Shown here piece by piece: positions 43,426 to 52,113 of a stretch of 64,000 nt of DNA. The notes under the pieces are model-generated. The model saw only the letters and a program-made list of their open reading frames with translations. It did not search any database and was not told where the DNA came from. A program made the translations under genes and the position numbers. Source of the DNA: Streptococcus sp. F0442 (GTDB taxonomy: Bacteria > Bacillota > Bacilli > Lactobacillales > Streptococcaceae); the NCBI RefSeq assembly GCF_000314795.2, contig NZ_KB373316.1:124001-188000 (forward strand), given 5' to 3'. Each line of letters opens with the position of its first letter. Position 1 is the first letter of the stretch.

Positions 43426-43497
43426 ATGATGACTGACTCTTCTAGAAAAATATTTCAGGATAAGGAGCCTTCTAAAAAAGTCAGACAACAGAAATAA
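43426..43497 (+). CDS. Possible 23-residue basic small ORF
   Basis: ATG 43426 has AAGGAG at the ideal distance and opens a 23-codon frame with many Lys and Arg residues and no Cys. It lies just after the perfect inverted repeat and is followed by ~110 bases of AT-rich sequence before the next promoter. I do not recognise the peptide. The ribosome-binding site and position are the evidence. Confidence 0.35.
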   Translation: MMTDSSRKIFQDKEPSKKVRQQK

Positions 43498-43605
43498 GGA
43501 AGTATTTAAAAAGATATTTCTGTTAACATATTAAGTCTACAATTATTTCTAAGTTTTGTCAAGAATTTTTTCTTATTTTTAAAAAAATTTCACCAAAAAT
43601 TAAAA

Positions 43606-43633
43606 TTGACAATCTTTGCTAAAAGGTTATAAT
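43606..43633 (+). promoter_or_regulatory. Consensus promoter with direct repeats downstream
   Basis: TTGACA (43606-43611), 16-base spacer, TATAAT (43628-43633). Directly downstream are ATAGT-A-ACTAT and a repeated AACTATA, a position typical of a repressor operator at the start of transcription. It should drive the aldose-epimerase-like gene. Confidence 0.75.
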
Positions 43634-43672
43634 GGATATAGTAACTATAACAACTATAAAGAGGTATCATCC

Positions 43673-44566
43673 GTGGTGATTGCATTAAAAAATAATGATC
43701 TAGAAGTGCACTTTAAGACCTTTGGAGGAGAATTGAGTTCTATTCGAAGCAAGGAAGGTATTGAATATCTCTGGCAAGGGGATCCAGAGTATTGGTCAGG
43801 ACAAGCACCCGTTCTGTTTCCGATTTGTGGAAGTGTCCGTAATGGCCAAGTACAGTATCATCTAAAAGATGGTGTGAAGACAGGTCAGCTTCCAAGACAC
43901 GGTCTCATTCGCAAGAGAGAGTTTGAACTCAAAGAACAAACAGATAATCGTCTTGTCTTTGAAATCACATCAAATGACGAGAGCTTGCAAAATTACCCCT
44001 ACCATTTTCGAGTGGAAATCGCTTATGAATTGAAAGGGAAAGAGATCACCATCACCTATCGCGTGCAAAATCTAGAGTTAGATCAAGTCATGCCTTATTT
44101 CATTGGAGGGCATCCAGCCTTTCATTGCCCCCTTTTAGCAGATGAAGTCTATGAAGACTACGAGTTGATTTTTGAAAAAGAAGAAACTTGTAGCGTCCCT
44201 CTCTTGTTTACAGAAACCGGTTTGGTCGATCGCCTGCAGCGGACGCCATTTTTAGATCATATATCTAGCTTACAGTTGAAACACGATCTTTTCGAGAAAG
44301 ACGCCATTATTTTAGATCAGTTAGCCTCTAAATCTGTGAAGCTGATCTCGACAAAATCAGGTAATGGTTTGAAATTTGACTTTGCAGATTTTGAAAATCT
44401 GGTCCTTTGGTCTACTAATAACAAGGGCCCCTTCATTGCCTTAGAGCCTTGGACAGGTATTTCCACATCTGCAGAAGAGGGCGACTTTTTTGAAGATAAA
44501 AAAGGTGTGATCCAGTTGGCCCCTCAAGAGACACGGAGTCACCAATACCGTATCACCATTTTGTAA
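43673..44566 (+). CDS. Aldose 1-epimerase family protein (LacX-like)
   Basis: 297 residues if the first GTG (43673) is used, one fewer from the second GTG (43676); AGAGG lies eight bases upstream, and the longer open frame would cover the promoter. Landmarks are GGELSSIRSKEG, EYLWQGDPEYWSGQAPVLFPICG, PRHGLIRKREF and IGGHPAFHCPL. This is the pattern of the LacX/YeaD branch of mutarotase-like proteins. They interconvert sugar anomers or bind hexose-6-phosphates. No other sugar genes are next to it. Confidence 0.85.
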   Translation: MVIALKNNDLEVHFKTFGGELSSIRSKEGIEYLWQGDPEYWSGQAPVLFPICGSVRNGQVQYHLKDGVKTGQLPRHGLIRKREFELKEQTDNRLVFEITSNDESLQNYPYHFRVEIAYELKGKEITITYRVQNLELDQVMPYFIGGHPAFHCPLLADEVYEDYELIFEKEETCSVPLLFTETGLVDRLQRTPFLDHISSLQLKHDLFEKDAIILDQLASKSVKLISTKSGNGLKFDFADFENLVLWSTNNKGPFIALEPWTGISTSAEEGDFFEDKKGVIQLAPQETRSHQYRITIL

Positions 44567-44572
44567 ATGAAA

Positions 44573-44607
44573 AACCGTTGGACTATGGAGTCCGACGGTT
44601 CTTTTTG
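44573..44607. terminator. Bidirectional terminator between convergent genes
   Basis: AACCGTTGGACT pairs with AGTCCGACGGTT around ATGG, with T on the plus side and A before the stem. It overlaps the last codons of the minus-strand GIY-YIG gene. Confidence 0.75.
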
Positions 44608-44846
44608 ATATAGTTGAGCTTTGCTTGGCGAGATTTCTTCTTAAAGAGAGCCTCGGCAGACATAGCAGAAGGCTTATCTGGATAGGATTCTTGGTAAAGA
44701 AGTGTAACGGGGAGACGAGCCCGTGTGTATTTGGCGCCTTTTCCAGCATTGTGGGTCTTCAGGCGTTTTTCGATATCCGTGGTATAGCCAGTGTAGAGGG
44801 AGCCATCTGCACACTCTAGAACATACATGTAGGCCTTAGTTTCCAT
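44583..44846 (-). CDS. GIY-YIG nuclease-family protein (UPF0213)
   Basis: 87 residues from ATG 44846 on the minus strand. The pattern [20 protein letters not shown] is the GIY-YIG core in its common streptococcal form (Y-V-L...Y-T-G). R and Lys follow at [11 protein letters not shown]0213 (YhbQ-like) proteins act on DNA but their role is uncertain. It overlaps the end of the methyltransferase gene by 11 bases, so both are cotranscribed. Confidence 0.88.
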   Translation of the reverse strand: METKAYMYVLECADGSLYTGYTTDIEKRLKTHNAGKGAKYTRARLPVTLLYQESYPDKPSAMSAEALFKKKSRQAKLNYIKKNRRTP

Positions 44847-45582
44847 AGTAGATCTCATGAATCTCGTCTGTATAGCTGCCGTCTTCATTGTGAATAAAGA
44901 GGGGAGGCAGAATTTTTAAACCGTCCAGTGAGCCATCCTTGATCGCCTCAATCAATACCATATTCGCCTCTTTGGTCACTTTTGGATAGACAAACTGGAT
45001 CCGCTTAGGTGCAAGATTGTAACGCTTCATGGTTTCGATGATATCTAAAAAGCGATCTGGACGATGGACCATCGCTAAGCGACCATTTGATTTGAGAACC
45101 CGCTGGGCCACATGGCAAATCTCATCTAAATTGGTGGTAATTTCATGCCGGGCTAAGAGGTAGTGTTCACTCTCATTGAGATTGGAATGCTCATCAACCT
45201 TGAAATAAGGGGGATTGCAAAGGATAATATCCACCTTACTCCCCTTGATATGTTGGGGGAGATGCTTGAGGTCATCAGTGATCATGGACATTTGCTGGTC
45301 CAAGCCATTGAGTGTAATTGAACGGGTAGCCATATCTGCTAAACGTTCCTGAATTTCGACACCAATGATCTGAGCCTCTGTTCGGGTACTTGCAAATAGT
45401 CCCACAGCTCCATTTCCAGCGCAGAGATCAACAATCAAACCTCGCTTAGGTAATTTTGGAAAGCGCGAGAGCAGGACGCTATCCACGGAGTAACTAAAAA
45501 CTTCTCGATTTTGTATGATTTTCACATCACTTGAAAAAAGTTGATTGACGCGCTCGCCATCTTTTAATTCGATATCTGTCAT
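44836..45582 (-). CDS. trmN6: tRNA1(Val) (adenine-37 N6)-methyltransferase-like
   Basis: 248 residues on the minus strand. The SAM site is [12 protein letters not shown], and the N6-adenine methyltransferase motif is ILCNPPYF. A start [21 protein letters not shown] is typical of the YfiC/YabB family. The ATG is immediately preceded by a -10 box with no room for a leader, so translation is predicted to be leaderless. The next gene, a GIY-YIG protein, overlaps it. Confidence 0.9.
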   Translation of the reverse strand: MTDIELKDGERVNQLFSSDVKIIQNREVFSYSVDSVLLSRFPKLPKRGLIVDLCAGNGAVGLFASTRTEAQIIGVEIQERLADMATRSITLNGLDQQMSMITDDLKHLPQHIKGSKVDIILCNPPYFKVDEHSNLNESEHYLLARHEITTNLDEICHVAQRVLKSNGRLAMVHRPDRFLDIIETMKRYNLAPKRIQFVYPKVTKEANMVLIEAIKDGSLDGLKILPPLFIHNEDGSYTDEIHEIYYGN

Positions 45583-45588
45583 GGCTCT

Positions 45589-45597
45589 ATTATAGCA
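45589..45597 (-). promoter_or_regulatory. Extended -10 promoter placing the transcript start at the ATG of trmN6
   Basis: On the minus strand TGC-TATAAT ends six bases before the ATG. With the usual spacing the first transcribed base is the A of the start codon. Confidence 0.6.
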
Positions 45598-45637
45598 TGA
45601 AAAGAGTCTTGGGAAAAGGTGGGCAGAACAGAAAAAG

Positions 45638-45815
45638 AGAGTGGGATAGAAATCGTTAATTCGTTAGAATTCGATTTCGTCGTCCCACCTCCGCACAGTT
45701 GAGTAGGGCTGTAAAAGCTGATGAAATCAGCGTAGTAGAGCCCACTCAACCACTGTGTCTTGCTCGACAATCCAAAGACAATTGAGAGGCTAGGACTTTT
45801 GTCCCAGCCTCTTTT
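45638..45815 (+). repeat. Three-hairpin repeat, copy 1
   Basis: About 178 bases that recur at 57317 with seven base differences by hand count. It contains (1) GTGGGA ... GTCCCAC with an inner AATTC / GAATT arm; (2) GTTGAGT ... ACTCAAC with GGGCT / AGCCC and an inner CTGAT / ATCAG; and (3) GAGGCT-x-GGAC / GTCC-x-AGCCTC followed by T. The third hairpin is a terminator; read on the other strand, hairpin 1 is one too. On the minus strand it lies directly after the ATPase stop codon. Not a BOX or RUP element that I recognise. Confidence 0.8.
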
Positions 45816-48155
45816 TTAGTCAAATTCATATTTTTGTAGAATCGTGCTGAGGATAAAGACTCCTGTAAAGACAGCCATCAATGCTAGATAAACTGGGAAA
45901 GTAGTGGCTGTAAGGAGTGAAATCTCGATCAAGTTTTTCAATACGACCGCAGATGCATAAAATCCTACAACAGAAAAGAGAATGAGAAGGGCGCGCCAGA
46001 TGTTTAGTGGTAGGCAGGCCCGGATAACGGATAGGAAACCGATGGATCCAAGTAAGTAATAGGATACAGTAGACATATCGGCTGCAGACCAACCATGGCT
46101 TACTCCCCAAAGGCGAATGAACAAGACGCTAAAGACGACCATCAAGGCGCTTGGTAAGGCTAACAGAAGAGAACGTCTTAAGAAGTGTTTTTCAACCGGT
46201 TTGATATTGCGTTCAAAAGTCAACACAAATGGTGGGAATCCTTCGACGAATTGGTCAATCAAGGTGATTTGAATAGGGATGAATGGAAAAATCAGCAAAT
46301 AATTGGCGTTGAAGAAAAGGGCACTGGCGATACAGATAATAGCCAAGAGGAAGGAATAAATTGTTTTGATGAAGAAGATCGGAGCGATTCGTCCAATGTT
46401 ATTGACCACACGACGACCTTCGAATAGAATTTCTGGAACATCATTAAAGTCAGAGTTCAAAAGAACAATATTTGCAATTTGACGGGTTGCAGGATCTCCT
46501 TCAGCCATTACGATGGAGCAGTCAGCTTCACGAAGAGCGAGGATATCATTGACCCCGTCTCCAGTCATAGCCGTTGTACGACCAGCCGCTTTCAAGGTTT
46601 GAATGAGCAGTTTCTTTTGGTGAGGGGATACGCGTCCAAAGATAGCGGTTTCCTCTGCTTGATCGACTAATCGATCATCCGAGATAGTAGAACAATCGAT
46701 GTAGTTTTCGTAGTTTTTGAAGCCCGCTTGTTGAGCAATATAAGAGACTGTTACAGGGTTGTCACCAGAGATGATCTTAAGATCCACGCCTTCAGAGCGC
46801 AAATACTCAAGAGTATCAGAAGCCCCTTCACGAATGGGGTCCGTAATCTCAATAACGGCAATCCCTTCAAGATTTTCAGGTAGTTTCAATTCCTGCATGC
46901 TGATCCGTTCTGAACTGTGGGCTAAGACGAGAACGCGCGATCCACGGCCTTGTGCTTCAAGGACAGCTGCTGGATTTTCTTGAAGGAGCATTTCAGGAGC
47001 ACCGAGAAAGACGGTGCCAAGGTTGGAGAGGTGCATGGCTCCCCATTTCCGATCGCTTGAGAAAGGTATGATGTTTTCTGCAGTATAAGCATGCTCCAAC
47101 TCCCCATAAGCCTTACGAATGGCTTGAGCAGTAGGATTGGTATCCTCACTATATTGCATATAGGCAGAAAGGATGACCTTGATCGTTTCCTCAGAAAAAT
47201 GATCGGATAAGCTATGGAGAGCTTCAACTGTCATCTTCCCTTGAGTGATGGTACCTGTCTTATCTAGACACAAAGTATCCACACGTGCGAGAGTTTCCAC
47301 GGAATACATTTCTTGAACAAGTACCTTGCGCATGCCGAGCTTAATAACCGCCGTCAAAAGAGACGTAACCGTCAGTAGGGCAATTCCTTTTGGCAACATT
47401 CCCAAGAGAGCTGTGGAAGAATTCACGACAGAATCCTTGATCGGTAGCATCTTGATCAACAGTGCTTCAAAGAAAAGGGCAAGACCAAATGGGATGATAA
47501 TTTTCCCAGTGAAGTTAGAAATTTTCGCTAAGTTATAGAGAATGCGTGAATTGATGGGCTTCAAGGTTTTAGCTTCCATCATTAGCTTGTTGGCATAGTT
47601 GTTTGCTCCAACGCGCTTAATCCGCGCATACACCTGACCACTGGCGATATAACTTCCAGACAGGAGCTCATCTCCGACTTCTTTTAAGACAAGATCACTC
47701 TCACCTGTTAGCATGGCTTCATTGGCTTCAGCAATTCCAGACATGACTTCTGCATCACTTGGAATCTGCTCACCCGAAGACAGGAGCATTAGATCACCCA
47801 GAACAAGTTTTTCTGGTGGAATCGCATCTTTTTCCCCGTCTCGAATAACAGTCACTAGCTCACGACTCATGAGATTGAGCTTATCAATCATCCGCTTGGC
47901 GCGCATTTCAGTCATAATACCTGTAATGGCATTGAAGCAAATGACCGCGAAAAAGATCATATTGCTCCAGGCCTGTACAGCAGCCAAGGCTACCGCAATC
48001 ACAAAGTTTAAGGTATTAAACAAGGTGAAGACGTTGCGCTTGATAATTTGCCAGGTACTGGTACTAGTATTCGTTGTAAAATCATTGGTTTGTCCACGAT
48101 CCATTTTCTTGCGGACTTCACTGAGGGATAACCCCTTTAATTCATTCGTTTCCAT
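45816..48155 (-). CDS. Cation-transporting P-type ATPase
   Basis: 779 residues from ATG 48155 (minus strand); a TTG six bases earlier is in frame. It has the actuator TGES motif (LTGESDLVLKE), the phosphorylation site CLDKTGTIT, the hinge TGDGVNDILAL and about ten membrane helices. The usual proline motif of helix 4 reads LPKGI instead of PEGL or PEAL, so the transported ion cannot be inferred from the common Ca2+ or H+ patterns. No metal-binding N-terminal domain is present. A closely similar protein is present in S. pneumoniae, role unclear. No good ribosome-binding site is seen. Confidence 0.9.
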   Translation of the reverse strand: METNELKGLSLSEVRKKMDRGQTNDFTTNTSTSTWQIIKRNVFTLFNTLNFVIAVALAAVQAWSNMIFFAVICFNAITGIMTEMRAKRMIDKLNLMSRELVTVIRDGEKDAIPPEKLVLGDLMLLSSGEQIPSDAEVMSGIAEANEAMLTGESDLVLKEVGDELLSGSYIASGQVYARIKRVGANNYANKLMMEAKTLKPINSRILYNLAKISNFTGKIIIPFGLALFFEALLIKMLPIKDSVVNSSTALLGMLPKGIALLTVTSLLTAVIKLGMRKVLVQEMYSVETLARVDTLCLDKTGTITQGKMTVEALHSLSDHFSEETIKVILSAYMQYSEDTNPTAQAIRKAYGELEHAYTAENIIPFSSDRKWGAMHLSNLGTVFLGAPEMLLQENPAAVLEAQGRGSRVLVLAHSSERISMQELKLPENLEGIAVIEITDPIREGASDTLEYLRSEGVDLKIISGDNPVTVSYIAQQAGFKNYENYIDCSTISDDRLVDQAEETAIFGRVSPHQKKLLIQTLKAAGRTTAMTGDGVNDILALREADCSIVMAEGDPATRQIANIVLLNSDFNDVPEILFEGRRVVNNIGRIAPIFFIKTIYSFLLAIICIASALFFNANYLLIFPFIPIQITLIDQFVEGFPPFVLTFERNIKPVEKHFLRRSLLLALPSALMVVFSVLFIRLWGVSHGWSAADMSTVSYYLLGSIGFLSVIRACLPLNIWRALLILFSVVGFYASAVVLKNLIEISLLTATTFPVYLALMAVFTGVFILSTILQKYEFD

Positions 48156-48233
48156 AGACAATATGATATCATTTTTTTGAGAAAAAGACTATATAGAATC
48201 GGCCCGCTGAGACATTTTTTATACAGAAAAAGT

Positions 48234-48262
48234 TTGCGGTCAAAAAAAGGTTACGGTATAAT
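48234..48262 (+). promoter_or_regulatory. Promoter of plsC
   Basis: TTGCGG, 17-base spacer, TATAAT (48257-48262). Confidence 0.65.
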
Positions 48263-48330
48263 GAAAAAGAAGGTTCAATATGATTTGCTATCATGTTGAG
48301 AGACTTATGAAATGGATTTGAGGAACAACT

Positions 48331-49077
48331 ATGTTTTACACCTACTTACGGGGCCTTGTTGCCTTTATTCTTTGGGTTTTAAATGGCAATGCCCATTACC
48401 ATCATACGGACAATATTCCAGATCAAGAAGAAAATTACATCTTGGTGTCCCCACATAGGACATGGTGGGACCCAGTCTATATGGCCTTTGCGACCAAGCC
48501 AAAGCAATTTATCTTTATGGCAAAAAAAGAACTCTTCACCAATCGTATTTTTGGCTGGTGGATTCGTATGTGTGGGGCATTTCCGATCGACCGTGAAAAT
48601 CCGGGAGCCGAAGCCATTAAGTATCCCATCAATATGTTGAAGAAGAGCAACCGATCCTTGATTATGTTTCCAAGTGGAAGCCGGCATTCGCAAGATGTCA
48701 AGGGCGGTGTTGCCATTATTGCCAAAATGGCCAAGGTCCGTATCATGCCTGTGACGTATACTGGGCCAAGAGACTTGAAAGGGTTGGCAACAGGTGAGCG
48801 AATTGATATGAACTTTGGACACCCGATTGATATTTCGGATATCAAAAAGATGAATGACGAAGGCGTGGCAGAAGTTGCTCACCGGATCCAAGAGGAGTTT
48901 GATCGCTTGGATGCGGAAGCACAAGCGATCAATACCCCAACGAAACCGTTTATCTTGATTCGTTTGTTAAAAATCCTTTTGCTTCCTGCCGTTTTAGTCG
49001 TTGGCATCTTGACCTTGTTCTTTAGTTACCTAGCAAGCTTTGTATGGGATCCGGACAAACATCGGAAAAATAAATAA
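48331..49077 (+). CDS. plsC: 1-acyl-sn-glycerol-3-phosphate acyltransferase
   Basis: 248 residues. An N-terminal membrane anchor, the acyltransferase H-x4-D motif PHRTWWDP, a second block GAFPIDRENPG and PSGSRHSQD, and a C-terminal hydrophobic helix (about 213-236). It adds the second acyl chain in phosphatidic acid synthesis. It ends at a strong terminator that separates it from the competence operon. Confidence 0.94.
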   Translation: MFYTYLRGLVAFILWVLNGNAHYHHTDNIPDQEENYILVSPHRTWWDPVYMAFATKPKQFIFMAKKELFTNRIFGWWIRMCGAFPIDRENPGAEAIKYPINMLKKSNRSLIMFPSGSRHSQDVKGGVAIIAKMAKVRIMPVTYTGPRDLKGLATGERIDMNFGHPIDISDIKKMNDEGVAEVAHRIQEEFDRLDAEAQAINTPTKPFILIRLLKILLLPAVLVVGILTLFFSYLASFVWDPDKHRKNK

Positions 49078-49106
49078 AAAACTGAGAAATTTCTCAGTTT
49101 TTTTTT
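49077..49106 (+). terminator. Intrinsic terminator of plsC
   Basis: AAAACTGAGAAA pairs with TTTCTCAGTTTT, then eight T, nearly loop-free. Confidence 0.85.
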
Positions 49107-49111
49107 ATTTT

Positions 49112-49119
49112 TACGAATA
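49112..49119 (+). promoter_or_regulatory. ComX (sigma-X) cin box of comEA-comEC
   Basis: TACGAATA, the exact streptococcal combox/cin box, lies 31 bases before the comEA start and 8 bases after the plsC terminator. This fixes the operon as a late competence operon transcribed only when ComX is made. Confidence 0.9.
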
Positions 49120-49142
49120 TTAAAAGTGAGAGGAGGCTTCTT

Positions 49143-49811
49143 ATGGAAGATATGATTGAAAAAATCAAAGAATATAAGCTATTTTTTGCGATTGCAGCGA
49201 TTGGACTCTTACTGGGAGGGTATTTTCTTTTTCATCGTTCCAACTTAAGTGCATCGACCGTACCGGATCTTTACCCGGCTTCCACTTCAACTGCGAGTTC
49301 GGAAAAAGTGCCAGCTTCTAGTTCAAAAGAAGAAAAGCCGGCTCCTTCTGTGTCTGATACACCCGAGATCATTACGGTCGATGTCAAAGGAGCCGTCAAA
49401 CAACCAGGTGTCTATGAGTTGCGTTCCAATAGCAGAGTCCACGATGCCATTCATAAGGCGGGCGGGATGACAGCAGATGCCAATAGCCAATCGGTCAACT
49501 TGGCGCAAAAACTCTCCGATGAAGCCGTGATCTATGTTGCTAAAGAAGGAGAGGATGTTCCAGCACTTGGGAGTTCAGAAAGTCCTGCAACTTCGTCAGC
49601 GCCAGCAGAAAAAACGGGCAAGGTCCATTTAAATCGAGCGACCGAAGCAGAGCTCCAGACGGTCTCTGGAATTGGACAAAAACGTGCCCAGGACATTATT
49701 GCCTATCGGGAAGCAAATGGCCCTTTCCGATCGGTAGAGGATCTCAAAAATGTTTCAGGGATTGGTGAAAAAACACTGGAGAAACTTAAAGATGCTTTTA
49801 CGGTGGATTAA
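49143..49811 (+). CDS. comEA: Competence DNA receptor ComEA
   Basis: 222 residues behind GAGGAGG. One N-terminal membrane helix (about 14-30), a Ser/Thr/Pro linker, an SLBB domain (EIITVDVKGAVKQPGVYEL and on), a second short linker, and a C-terminal double helix-hairpin-helix DNA-binding domain (VSGIGQKRAQDIIAYREANG, VSGIGEKTLEKL). It binds incoming double-stranded DNA at the surface. comEC starts 20 bases before its end. Also called celA in pneumococcus. Confidence 0.95.
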   Translation: MEDMIEKIKEYKLFFAIAAIGLLLGGYFLFHRSNLSASTVPDLYPASTSTASSEKVPASSSKEEKPAPSVSDTPEIITVDVKGAVKQPGVYELRSNSRVHDAIHKAGGMTADANSQSVNLAQKLSDEAVIYVAKEGEDVPALGSSESPATSSAPAEKTGKVHLNRATEAELQTVSGIGQKRAQDIIAYREANGPFRSVEDLKNVSGIGEKTLEKLKDAFTVD

Positions 49812-52038
49812 AGACCCTCCTTTTTCACTTGCCCACCTCGCTTTTTTACTTCTTTGGTTGTATTTTAGTGTGTATCAACCATCTTGGCTTTCTATCGGTG
49901 GTCTAGTGGTGGTGGTAGTTTTAGTTCTTCATCACTATAAAGAGGATCGCTCAAGTTTGCTAGGTCTTGGTTTAGCAACCTTTTGTTTTTTTGCCTTCTT
50001 TGTCTTTCAGAGAGTACAGGATCGTTCAATACAAGTGGAAAGGCAAGCCCCAGCCCACTTACGTCTGATCCCAGATACTATCAAGATCAATGGGGATGCC
50101 CTATCTTTTCGCGCTAAAAATCAGGGAAAGACCTACCAAGTCTTTTACACCTTGAAATCAGAAAAAGAAAAGAAGCAATGGCAAGGACAAACTCAGGTGA
50201 TAGAGCTGACTTATAAGGGGGGCATAGAAGAGCCAGAAGGACAGCGGAATTTTAGAGGATTTGACTATCAGGCTTATTTGAAAACACAGGGGATTTATTA
50301 CCAAATGAAGATGGAGGCAATTCAATCTGCCATCCCAGTCAAGACTTGGAATCTTTTTGATTGGTTATCCCAGTGGAGGCGACAAGCTATTGTTTGGAGC
50401 AAAGAGCATTTTCCTCTTCCGATGAATCAGTATATGACTGGCCTTCTTTTCGGTTATTTGGATACGGATTTTGAAGAGATGGATCAGCTTTACTCGAGTT
50501 TAGGGATTATCCATTTGTTTGCCCTATCAGGAATGCAGGTTGGCTTTTTTATCAATGGCATTCGAAAAATGCTCTTACGTCTAGGAATCTTGCAAGAGAC
50601 CGTCGATTTCCTGATGCTTCCGATTTCCTTGGTGTATGCCGGCTTAACAGGTTTTTCTATTTCAGTTGTTCGTAGTCTCGTGCAAAAGTTACTTTCTCAA
50701 AAGAGCATCCGAGGAATGGACAATCTGGCTGTGACCCTGATCCTCTTAATGATTTTCATGCCCAAGTTTCTTCTGACAGCTGGCGGCGTTTTAAGTTGCG
50801 CATACGCCTTTATTTTAACTTTGGTAGATTCCAGTTCCTCTTCAGGGATCAAAAAGGTGTTGGTAGAAAGTTTCTGGATTAGTTTAGGGATTTTACCACT
50901 TTTAACCTATTATTTTAGTGTTTTCCAACCTTGGTCAATCCTTTTAACCTTTCTTTTCTCTTTCCTTTTTGACCTTGTCTTGCTTCCTGGATTAACGCTC
51001 CTGTTTCTTTTGTCCATCCTGAAGCCTTTAACGATCTTTAACAATTTCTTTCTTCTCATTGAAGAGTGTATTCGCTGGATTGCAAAGATTACATCTTTAC
51101 CTTTGGTATTTGGTCAGCCGTCAGGACTAGCTTTAGTTGTGCTCTTGCTTCTTTTGGGAATCTTCTACGATACTCGGAAACAAAAAGGCCTTCATATTTT
51201 GTTGTCCGGTTTGATTCTGTTCCTCTTTTGTTGGACCAAACACCCTTTAGAAAATGAAATCACCGTGGTGGACATTGGCCAAGGGGACAGCATCTTTTTA
51301 CGTGATTGGAGGGGAAGGACCATTTTGATTGATGTCGGAGGACACGTCGACTTTGAAAAGGAGAACAAGTGGCAGGAGCGAAGTAGGTCTGTTAATGCAG
51401 AAAAAACTCTGATTCCCTATCTCAAGAGTCGAGGTGTTGGAAAACTGGATGCTTTGGTTTTGACCCATACCGATCAGGATCATATGGGAGATATGGTAGA
51501 GGTCACTCGACAGATCCCTGCTAAAAAAGTCTATGTTAGCTCAGGAAGTCTCACCCAAGCTAAATTTCGGGAACAGTTAAAACAGCTTCATAGTCCGATT
51601 CAAGTAGTCAAGAGAGGGGAACGGCTTCCCATTTTTGACAGCAACCTAGAGGTCTTGGCCCCTGATGGTATTGGAGATGGTAAAAATGATGACTCTATTG
51701 TTCTTTATGGGCAGTTCTATCAGAAACGGTTTTTGTTTACAGGTGATTTAGAAGAAGCTGGGGAGAAAAAACTCTTAAGCCACTATCCGCAACTGCAAGT
51801 GGACGTCTTAAAAGTAGGTCACCATGGATCTAAAGGTTCCTCTAGTGACCTATTTTTAGATCAGTTGCATCCCCAATTGGCCTTGATCTCCGTTGGAAAA
51901 AATAATCGCTACCGCCATCCTCATAAAGAATTGCTCGATCGTTTAGAGAAACGGTCCATTGCTTACCTTCGTACCGATGAAAGGGGAGCGATTCGCTTGA
52001 TCGGATGGGACTATTGGAGGGTGGAAACGGTCCGCTAG
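49792..52038 (+). CDS. comEC: Competence DNA-uptake channel ComEC
   Basis: 748 residues from ATG 49792, with GGAG ten bases upstream; the longer open frame lies inside comEA. N-terminal membrane and OB-fold part, a Competence domain with many helices (about 215-480, LFALSGMQVGFFINGIRK), and a metallo-beta-lactamase-like C-terminal domain with LVLTHTDQDHMGDM and KVGHHGSKGSS. It passes single-stranded DNA into the cell. The C-terminal domain retains the HxDxDH motif, so it may have nuclease activity. Confidence 0.95.
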   Translation: MLLRWIKDPPFSLAHLAFLLLWLYFSVYQPSWLSIGGLVVVVVLVLHHYKEDRSSLLGLGLATFCFFAFFVFQRVQDRSIQVERQAPAHLRLIPDTIKINGDALSFRAKNQGKTYQVFYTLKSEKEKKQWQGQTQVIELTYKGGIEEPEGQRNFRGFDYQAYLKTQGIYYQMKMEAIQSAIPVKTWNLFDWLSQWRRQAIVWSKEHFPLPMNQYMTGLLFGYLDTDFEEMDQLYSSLGIIHLFALSGMQVGFFINGIRKMLLRLGILQETVDFLMLPISLVYAGLTGFSISVVRSLVQKLLSQKSIRGMDNLAVTLILLMIFMPKFLLTAGGVLSCAYAFILTLVDSSSSSGIKKVLVESFWISLGILPLLTYYFSVFQPWSILLTFLFSFLFDLVLLPGLTLLFLLSILKPLTIFNNFFLLIEECIRWIAKITSLPLVFGQPSGLALVVLLLLLGIFYDTRKQKGLHILLSGLILFLFCWTKHPLENEITVVDIGQGDSIFLRDWRGRTILIDVGGHVDFEKENKWQERSRSVNAEKTLIPYLKSRGVGKLDALVLTHTDQDHMGDMVEVTRQIPAKKVYVSSGSLTQAKFREQLKQLHSPIQVVKRGERLPIFDSNLEVLAPDGIGDGKNDDSIVLYGQFYQKRFLFTGDLEEAGEKKLLSHYPQLQVDVLKVGHHGSKGSSSDLFLDQLHPQLALISVGKNNRYRHPHKELLDRLEKRSIAYLRTDERGAIRLIGWDYWRVETVR

Positions 52039-52113
52039 AGACGAGGAGAGGTTTGCTTTCTATGCTGAAAATTGCTATGATAGAAGTTGAAATCAATGTA
52101 AAGGTAGAATCGT

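Noticed and set aside
45579..45770. Minus-strand 63-codon frame in the three-hairpin repeat
   Set aside because: It is formed by the palindromes of the repeat, has no ribosome-binding site and runs through the trmN6 promoter.
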